This document shows, one piece after another, positions 6,383 through 10,983 of a stretch of 12,581 nucleotides of DNA (within the stretch, counting starts at the first letter, position 1; each line of letters opens with the position of its first letter). Under the pieces are notes generated by a model. It was not told the origin of the DNA, searched no databases, and worked only from the letters and a program-made list of their open reading frames with translations. Source of the stretch: CAZTGZ01 sp044339595. Lineage in GTDB: Bacteria; Bacteroidota; Bacteroidia; NS11-12g; UBA9320. Location of the stretch: the NCBI GenBank assembly GCA_044339595.1, contig JBIIVF010000068.1:1-12581 (forward strand), written 5' to 3'. Position numbers and translations under genes: made by a program.

Positions 6383-7726
6383 ATGGGAACATTGATTATG
6401 GTTGGGCAATTAATTCTTGCCCTGGCCATTTTGGTAACGCTGCATGAACTGGGACACTTTGCCACAGCTCGTTGGTTTGGAATAAAAGTAGAGAAATTTT
6501 ATTTGTTCTTTGACGCCTGGGGCATCAAACTCTTTAAATTCAAGCGCGGTGATACGGAATACGGCATCGGTTGGCTTCCATTGGGAGGATACGTGAAAAT
6601 CGCCGGTATGATCGACGAGTCGATGGACAAAGAGCAGATGCAAGCGCCCGCGGAAGATTGGGAATTCAGAAGCAAGCCGGCCTGGCAGCGTTTGATCGTG
6701 ATGTTGGGCGGAGTAACCGTGAACTTCTTTTTGGGGATTTTGATTTTTGCAGGCTCCCTGTATTATTATGGTGAAAAATATATTCCCAACAAAGCCATTG
6801 TAAACGGACATGGTATCATGGTTGAGGAACTCGGGATTTATGCCGGATTGCAAAACGGAGATAAAATATTGAAAGTCAATGGCAAAGAGCTGGAAAAATT
6901 CAATGATATCTACAGTCCGGATGTGGTATTGGCCGATCGAATTGTGATGGACATTCAGCGCAATGGAAAAGATACCACGCTGATCTTGCCTTCAGATTTT
7001 ACTAAAAGATTCACCAATTCACGCGGAAAAGGCTTTATCAGCTATCGCTTTAGTCCGGTGGTGGCCAAAGTGGAGAAGAATACAGGCGCCGCAGCCGGTG
7101 GACTTCAGAAAATGGATCGAATTCTGTCAGTGAATGACGTTGAAGTGAAGTATTTCGATGAGCTCCCCACTGTGTTAAATCAGTACAAAGGAAAGAAAGT
7201 AAAAGTGGTGGTGAGCCGCAAAGACGCCCCGGTGACCCTCAATATTCAATTGGATACCAATGGAAAAATGGGCTTCAGACCCACCGACGAACTCGATTAT
7301 AAAGATCAATACAAGGTGGTGGAATACGGTCTGTTTGAATCCATTCCGGCCGGTTTTAACAAAGGAGTGAGCTCTATTGTAACCCAGGTTCAGGCGTTCG
7401 GACAAATGTTCAGCGGAAAGATTGATCCCAGAAAGTCGATGATGGGTCCCTTTCAGTTGGCCACCGTTTTTGGTGATCAGTGGGATTGGCAAAAGTTTTG
7501 GGCCATCACAGGCTTGCTATCATTGGTTTTGGCATTTATGAACCTTCTTCCGATTCCGGCTTTGGATGGCGGACACGTAGTGTTTTTGATCATTGAAATT
7601 ATCATTGGCAGACCGTTGAGCGAGAAGTTTCTATATTACATGCAATTGCTGGGAATGATCATTCTGATTAGTTTGATGGTGTTCATCTTTGGCAACGATA
7701 TCTGGCAAATGTTTTTCGCCAGATGA
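6383..7726 (+). CDS. rseP: Site-2 zinc metalloprotease RseP (regulated intramembrane proteolysis)
   Basis: 447-residue inner-membrane protease that cuts substrates within the membrane; in E. coli the homologue releases sigma-E by cleaving anti-sigma RseA and also clears signal-peptide remnants. The first membrane helix carries the zinc motif HELGH (21-25). LGGYVKIAGM (67-76) and the membrane segment MLGGVTVNFFLGILIF (107-122) follow, as in the family. Two PDZ-like domains occupy about 135-205 and 222-297. The second catalytic motif is NLLPIPALDGGH (387-398), with Asp395 as the third zinc ligand, then a final membrane helix (about 420-440). Catalytic residues and length are intact, so it should be active. 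The start ATG at 6383 is preferred; Met6 is an alternative. Its stop overlaps the hscB start (ATGA). No anti-sigma factor or dxr is visible beside it, so its targets cannot be inferred locally. Confidence 0.95.
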   Translation: MGTLIMVGQLILALAILVTLHELGHFATARWFGIKVEKFYLFFDAWGIKLFKFKRGDTEYGIGWLPLGGYVKIAGMIDESMDKEQMQAPAEDWEFRSKPAWQRLIVMLGGVTVNFFLGILIFAGSLYYYGEKYIPNKAIVNGHGIMVEELGIYAGLQNGDKILKVNGKELEKFNDIYSPDVVLADRIVMDIQRNGKDTTLILPSDFTKRFTNSRGKGFISYRFSPVVAKVEKNTGAAAGGLQKMDRILSVNDVEVKYFDELPTVLNQYKGKKVKVVVSRKDAPVTLNIQLDTNGKMGFRPTDELDYKDQYKVVEYGLFESIPAGFNKGVSSIVTQVQAFGQMFSGKIDPRKSMMGPFQLATVFGDQWDWQKFWAITGLLSLVLAFMNLLPIPALDGGHVVFLIIEIIIGRPLSEKFLYYMQLLGMIILISLMVFIFGNDIWQMFFAR

Positions 7727-8235
7727 CCAACCCTTTTGAACTCTTCGGTTTACCTGAGTCTTTTCAAATTTCAGATCATGTGCTTCGAACTGCCTATTTA
7801 AAGGCGATCAAGGCCCATCATCCGGATAAATATTTACAAGATCCTGTGGCCCACGAACGCGCTTTGAAAACAAGTGCCGATATCCATGAAGCCTATCAGG
7901 TTTTGAGCAATCCGCTCGATTTGATCGGTTTTATGCTCAGGAAAAAAGGAGTTTTGGACGAAAAGGAAGCTTTACCGCAAGATTTTTTGTTTGAAATGAT
8001 GGATTTGAATGAGCAATTGGATGAGCTCGAACATGCCCGGGATGAAAAAATCTTAGCGACTTTGCAACTTGAATTGCAAAATTGGGAGGCGCAATTGACG
8101 GAAAAACTGCATCAATCCATTGAAAAACAAGAGGATGGTAGAGAAGGTAATTTGATCCCAATCAAAGATTCTTATTTAAAGATGAAATATATTTTGCGTT
8201 TAAAAGAACGGATGGTTAATTTTGCGTCCCGTTAG
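7723..8235 (+). CDS. hscB: Fe-S cluster assembly J-domain co-chaperone HscB
   Basis: 170-residue J-domain protein, close to E. coli HscB in length (about 171). In the ISC pathway HscB delivers the scaffold IscU to the Hsp70-type chaperone HscA and stimulates its ATPase. The J domain spans about 1-75, starting NPFELFGL, with the essential HPD at 33-35 and HEAYQVLSNP further on. A linker leads to the C-terminal three-helix domain (about 88-168), whose first helix contains DFLFEMMDLNEQLDEL, resembling the IscU-contact helix in the family. No N-terminal zinc-binding cysteines are present, as in bacterial rather than eukaryotic forms. Its ATG overlaps the rseP TGA, implying coupled translation, and the tRNA begins 7 bp after its stop. 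hscA and iscU are not in the window. Confidence 0.88.
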   Translation: MTNPFELFGLPESFQISDHVLRTAYLKAIKAHHPDKYLQDPVAHERALKTSADIHEAYQVLSNPLDLIGFMLRKKGVLDEKEALPQDFLFEMMDLNEQLDELEHARDEKILATLQLELQNWEAQLTEKLHQSIEKQEDGREGNLIPIKDSYLKMKYILRLKERMVNFASR

Positions 8236-8242
8236 AAGGATT

Positions 8243-8326
8243 GCCCAGGTGGCGGAATTGGTAGACGCGTTGGTCTCAAACACCAATGAGGTTACACTCG
8301 TATCGGTTCGACTCCGATCCCGGGCA
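8243..8326 (+). tRNA. tRNA-Leu (anticodon CAA)
   Basis: 84-nt class II tRNA. The anticodon stem TTGGT/ACCAA (8270-8274/8282-8286) encloses the loop CTCAAAC, with anticodon CAA at 8277-8279, reading the leucine codon UUG. A long variable arm (8287-8301, TGAG/CTCG pairing) and the T arm ATCGG-TTCGACT-CCGAT (8302-8318) fit tRNA-Leu. The acceptor stem GCCCAGG/CCCGGGC contains one A-C mismatch (8247/8321). The discriminator is A8326, and the 3' CCA is not encoded (CAT follows). It lies 7 bp after hscB and just before a terminator, so it may be co-transcribed with rseP-hscB and processed. Confidence 0.95.
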
Positions 8327-8335
8327 CATTTAAGA

Positions 8336-8365
8336 GGCCATTGACTGATGTCGATGGCCTTTTTT
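8336..8365 (+). terminator. Intrinsic terminator after tRNA-Leu
   Basis: GGCCATTGAC and GTCGATGGCC (8336-8345 and 8350-8359) form a 10-bp stem with one T-G wobble and a TGAT loop, followed at once by six T (8360-8365). It begins 9 bp after the tRNA and would end transcripts of the rseP-hscB-tRNA unit. Confidence 0.92.
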
Positions 8366-8376
8366 AGTGGGTGATC

Positions 8377-8406
8377 TTGTCTGAATTTTTGTCTGCATTT
8401 TGTCTG
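8377..8406 (+). repeat. Threefold TTGTCTG reiteration at the edge of composite repeat copy 1
   Basis: TTGTCTG occurs at 8377-8383, 8389-8395 and 8400-8406, spaced 12 and 11 bp apart, each preceded by a T- or AT-rich tract. The third is the head of the first A unit of the composite repeat, so the other two look like partial duplications or decayed heads of that unit. No function is visible. Confidence 0.55.
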
Positions 8407-8601
8407 AACCATGATTTACAGGATTATTGGATGACCAAGATTAGAAACGTTAAAAATGAGTCCATTATCTGCAAAACCTGTTCAATCATTTATTTGAGTG
8501 GAATAAAGTCCTCAGTGTCCTTATTGTCCCCCGTGAGTTTGCTATTTATAGGCCAACCTTTGTCTGAACCATGATTTACAGGATTCAAGGATGACTATGA
8601 T
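8398..8601 (+). repeat. Composite intergenic repeat, copy 1 (two A units 160 bp apart)
   Basis: About 204 bp. It starts with an A unit (8398-8442), TTTTGTCTGAACC followed by a segment in which GAT recurs every 8-9 bp (8413, 8422, 8430, 8439). Next come a conserved middle block, AATGAGTCC plus TTATCTGCAAAAC (8455-8476), and GTCCTCAGTGTCC (8508-8520) followed by GTCCCCC. It ends with a second A unit (8559-8601). The same order recurs at 10144-10351 on the same strand. It lies in a 355-bp gene-free stretch (8327-8681) and encodes no plausible protein. Such TCTGAACC-type elements seem familiar from Bacteroidota intergenic DNA, though I cannot verify that here. Confidence 0.8.
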
Positions 8602-8633
8602 GAAACCTCTCACTAGCCCCAACTCCAACAGAT

Positions 8634-8662
8634 CTAGCCCCTAGCCCCTAGCGCCTAATCCC
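8634..8662 (+). repeat. Degenerate CTAGCCC heptamer tandem repeat
   Basis: Successive units are CTAGCCC (8634-8640), CTAGCCC (8641-8647), CTAGCGC (8648-8654) and CTAATCCC (8655-8662); an isolated CTAGCCCC lies at 8613-8620. The tract is strongly C-rich on the plus strand and ends 11 bp before the -7-like box of the beta-helix gene, so a change in copy number would alter its upstream promoter region. Confidence 0.6.
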
Positions 8663-8673
8663 TCATCTTTCCC

Positions 8674-8681
8674 TATTTTTG
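8674..8681 (+). promoter_or_regulatory. Putative -7 promoter element of the beta-helix gene
   Basis: TATTTTTG matches TAnnTTTG exactly. It overlaps the TTG at 8679 and ends just before the ATG at 8682, so those two starts would not be on the mRNA or would be leaderless. It favours the ATG at 8697, with a leader of about 10 nt. No -33 TTG is visible. Confidence 0.4.
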
Positions 8682-8696
8682 ATGAAACATTCAGCT

Positions 8697-10121
8697 ATGA
8701 AACTACGATTAATTCTCTTATTCCTGGGTCTGTCATTCATCACAAAAGCCGCGGTTTGGAAGGTGGGACCAACACAAGTGTATAAATTCTGCAGTGAAGT
8801 AGCCGCCAAAGCAGGCAATGGAGATACCGTTTTGATCGATGCAGCTAAGTATGATAATGACGCTCAAGTGCGTTGGACGGCCAATAATCTGCTCATCAAG
8901 GGAACCGGTGGAAGGCCGATATTGAGGGCAGGCAGTAAGATTAGCACGGATGCGACCAACGGAAAAGGGATTTTTGTGGTAGGAGGGAAAAATACGACTA
9001 TTGAAAATATAGAATTCAGAGATGCCAAAGTTTTGAGTCACAACGGGGCAGGCATCCGACAGGAAGGCTCAAATCTGGTGGTGCGCAATTGTGTTTTTAA
9101 CGGAAATGAAATGGGCATCTTGCAGGGCGGTACGATTCCTCTTTGCACCATTTTGGTTGAACATTGCGTTTTTCTGAATGGCGGAAGTACTGCCGATCCC
9201 GGTTATCAGCACAATATCTATATCAATCATATCGACACCTTTATTTTTCGATACAACTTTTCATATGATGCCATTGCCGAAGGACATGAATTGAAAAGCA
9301 GGGCCAATCACAATTATATATTGTATAACCGCATTTCCAACATCACCACCAACAGCAGCCGTAATATCGATATGCCCAATGGCGGTAAAGCGCTGATTAT
9401 GGGCAATTTATTGGAGCAAAATCAGGGATCGGCCAATTCTAATATAATCGGTTTTGGATTGGAAGGATTGACCAACCCGGGGCCGCATAACTTGTTTTTA
9501 GTGAACAATACGATTGTGAATCACAAGACCACCGGAAGTTTTTTTCAGTTGAATGCCATCGATACGCTGTTTTTGTACAACAATATTTTTAACGGGGCTA
9601 AGACCGGTGGATTCATTGCAGGTTCAAATGTGTATGTCGATTCTTCCAATAACCTGATTGAAGAATCCATTGCGGCCTTGAAATATGTAAACAAATCGGC
9701 CGGAGATTACCGTCTGTTGTATAATTCACCGGCTGTGAATACAGGAATTCTGCTCAACCGATCCTTCGCCGGCATGAAGACCGTTGCGACTAAGGAATAT
9801 GTGGATACAGCAGGATGGAAAGAAAGAACCACAGAAAACACAACTGACATTGGCGCCTACGAGTTTCACAAAAGTCTGGGCATCTATGAAAAGGATCTTC
9901 TTGCATTACCCTGTTATCCCAACCCATTTTCCGATGTACTCACATTCCATTCAGGAGCGGCCCATTTTGAAATTTATAACGCTTCCGGCAGCCGCATCAT
10001 GGATGGTTTGATTTCTGAAACACCCGTCACCATCAACACCTCCGAATGGCCTTCTGGATTGTATGTTGTGGTTTATTCGCGCGGCGGCGAAACATCGGTA
10101 GGGAAGTTGTTGAAGGAGTGA
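8697..10121 (+). CDS. Secreted right-handed parallel beta-helix protein with T9SS C-terminal sorting domain
   Basis: 474-residue exported protein: signal peptide (1-18, MKLRLILLFLGLSFITKA), then a parallel beta-helix of the pectate-lyase-like type spanning about 25-340, rich in repeated turns such as VVRNCVFNGNEMGI, FIFRYNFSYD, LFLVNNTIV and LFLYNNIF. A distinctive core contains GHELKSRA (196-203), NIDMPNGG (223-230) and GFGLEG (252-257). From memory this resembles a group of beta-helix proteins known mainly from Proteobacteria; that is unverified. Residues about 403-474 (LPCYPNPFSD onwards, ending VGKLLKE) form a T9SS type A sorting domain, so the protein probably reaches the cell surface or medium. 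The fold suits polysaccharide binding or lyase activity, but I cannot identify catalytic residues. The frame extends to 8679 (TTG) and 8682 (ATG); I chose 8697 because it begins the signal peptide and suits the promoter. The gene stands alone between two repeat copies. Confidence 0.85.
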   Translation: MKLRLILLFLGLSFITKAAVWKVGPTQVYKFCSEVAAKAGNGDTVLIDAAKYDNDAQVRWTANNLLIKGTGGRPILRAGSKISTDATNGKGIFVVGGKNTTIENIEFRDAKVLSHNGAGIRQEGSNLVVRNCVFNGNEMGILQGGTIPLCTILVEHCVFLNGGSTADPGYQHNIYINHIDTFIFRYNFSYDAIAEGHELKSRANHNYILYNRISNITTNSSRNIDMPNGGKALIMGNLLEQNQGSANSNIIGFGLEGLTNPGPHNLFLVNNTIVNHKTTGSFFQLNAIDTLFLYNNIFNGAKTGGFIAGSNVYVDSSNNLIEESIAALKYVNKSAGDYRLLYNSPAVNTGILLNRSFAGMKTVATKEYVDTAGWKERTTENTTDIGAYEFHKSLGIYEKDLLALPCYPNPFSDVLTFHSGAAHFEIYNASGSRIMDGLISETPVTINTSEWPSGLYVVVYSRGGETSVGKLLKE

Positions 10122-10143
10122 GGTTGAAGGTTCTAGAACAACG

Positions 10144-10351
10144 TTTCTGTCTGAACCAAGATTTTCAGGATTAAAGGATGACCAAGATGTGTGACGTGCA
10201 TAATGAGTCTGTTATCTGCAAAACTGATTCAATCCTTCCTTCTAGCGGAACGCAAGGTCCTCCGTGTCCTAAGTGTCCCCCTAATGATAAGTTGTTGTAA
10301 CCTGGCATTTGTCTGAACCAAGATTCTCAGGATTAAAAGATGAGCAAGATT
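10144..10351 (+). repeat. Composite intergenic repeat, copy 2 (two A units 162 bp apart)
   Basis: About 208 bp in the same orientation as copy 1. An A unit (10144-10189; TCTGTCTGAACC, then AAGATTTTCAGG) is followed by AATGAGTCT plus TTATCTGCAAAAC (10202-10223), GTCCTCCGTGTCC (10257-10269) and GTCCCCC (10275-10281), then a second A unit (10308-10351). It occupies half of the 422-bp gene-free stretch 10122-10543, starting 22 bp after the beta-helix stop. The two A units here resemble each other more than they resemble those of copy 1. Confidence 0.8.
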
Positions 10352-10367
10352 AACAACGTTGTTGATC
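10348..10367. repeat. Palindrome at the end of repeat copy 2
   Basis: AACAACGTTGTT (10352-10363) is a perfect 12-bp palindrome, extended by flanking GAT/ATC with one mismatch on each side to 20 bp. Copy 1 has only AAACGTT at the matching place. No T-run follows, so it is not a standard terminator. Confidence 0.45.
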
Positions 10368-10458
10368 TTACCGTTCAAAAAAAATGATAGATCAGAGGTT
10401 TAAAATGAAAGACACTCCGACTTATTCAGAGACTACACCGAACGCACTTAGGATTTTT

Positions 10459-10497
10459 AAATCATTACATCGTTAAATCGCTTCATCGCTAAATCAC
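10459..10497 (+). repeat. 16-bp imperfect tandem repeat (AAATC...CATCG type)
   Basis: Units AAATCATTACATCGTT (10459-10474) and AAATCGCTTCATCGCT (10475-10490) differ at four positions; a third partial unit AAATCAC follows (10491-10497). It lies between repeat copy 2 and the end of the minus-strand gene at 10544. No coding role is visible. Confidence 0.6.
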
Positions 10498-10543
10498 AAT
10501 GTTCATGAGCTTTATCAACGAAATTTAACTATTACCTCATCCC

Positions 10544-10972
10544 TCACTTCGCCTTCACAAAATAATACCGATCCTTTTGGGTAGCGCCGGTTGCGAGATT
10601 TTTCCCGGTAAAATCAAGGTAGTATTTGTCGTTGATGGCGCCATCATACACCGTGGTGCCGTCTGAAGTGGTGATGTTGAAATAAATGGCTTCACCGGTC
10701 ATTTCGTACAAGCCCTGATCCACCGTCTTATTCTTTTTGGTAAGTATTTTACTTACATCCTTTTGAGGCAATTGGGAGTAGTGACTGACTACAACCCCAT
10801 CCTCATAAAAGCGCAGGTAGTGATAAACCACCTTCCCTCCATCTTTGGGCGCAATGCCCACACTTTGATAAACACCATCAAAACGAACGATGGGTTTTAC
10901 TTCCGGCTTCTTTTGCGCCTGAACAAAAAGCGCCGTCAAACTGAACAATACAAGACCAACAGTCTTTTTCAT
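10544..10972 (-). CDS. Small secreted protein of unknown function
   Basis: 142 residues with a clear signal peptide (1-20, starting MKKTVGLVLFSL and ending FVQAQ). The mature protein of about 122 residues reads as beta-strand rich: FDGVYQSVG, YHYLRFYEDGVVVSHY, QGLYEMTGEAIYFNI, TTVYDGAI, YYLDFTGKNL and a C-terminal YYFVKAK. This alternation of FxGxY, a growing strand pair and a basal strand suggests a small beta-barrel or lipocalin-like fold, which is inference from pattern only. There are no cysteines in the mature part, no lipobox and no T9SS tail, so it is probably periplasmic. It begins 11 bp after the stop of the peptide transporter gene on the same strand and is likely in its operon. I do not recognise a named family. 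Confidence 0.82.
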   Translation of the reverse strand: MKKTVGLVLFSLTALFVQAQKKPEVKPIVRFDGVYQSVGIAPKDGGKVVYHYLRFYEDGVVVSHYSQLPQKDVSKILTKKNKTVDQGLYEMTGEAIYFNITTSDGTTVYDGAINDKYYLDFTGKNLATGATQKDRYYFVKAK

Positions 10973-10983
10973 AATGGTAATTA

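Noticed and set aside
6410..6853. 147-residue minus-strand open frame opposite rseP
   Set aside because: Covers the conserved HELGH-coding region of rseP on the other strand; no independent support.
8200..8412. 70-residue minus-strand open frame over the tRNA
   Set aside because: Translates the complement of tRNA-Leu, its terminator and the hscB end.
8371..8574. 67-residue plus-strand open frame between the terminator and the beta-helix gene
   Set aside because: It needs a non-ATG start and consists of composite repeat sequence; the related copy at 10144-10351 does not preserve such a frame.
10130..10139. Palindrome GTTCTAGAAC after the beta-helix stop as a terminator
   Set aside because: Only 10 bp with no loop and no T-run following.
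8398..10351. TCTGAACC repeats as a CRISPR array
   Set aside because: Only four degenerate units, in two pairs 160 bp apart with related rather than unique intervening sequence, and no cas genes.
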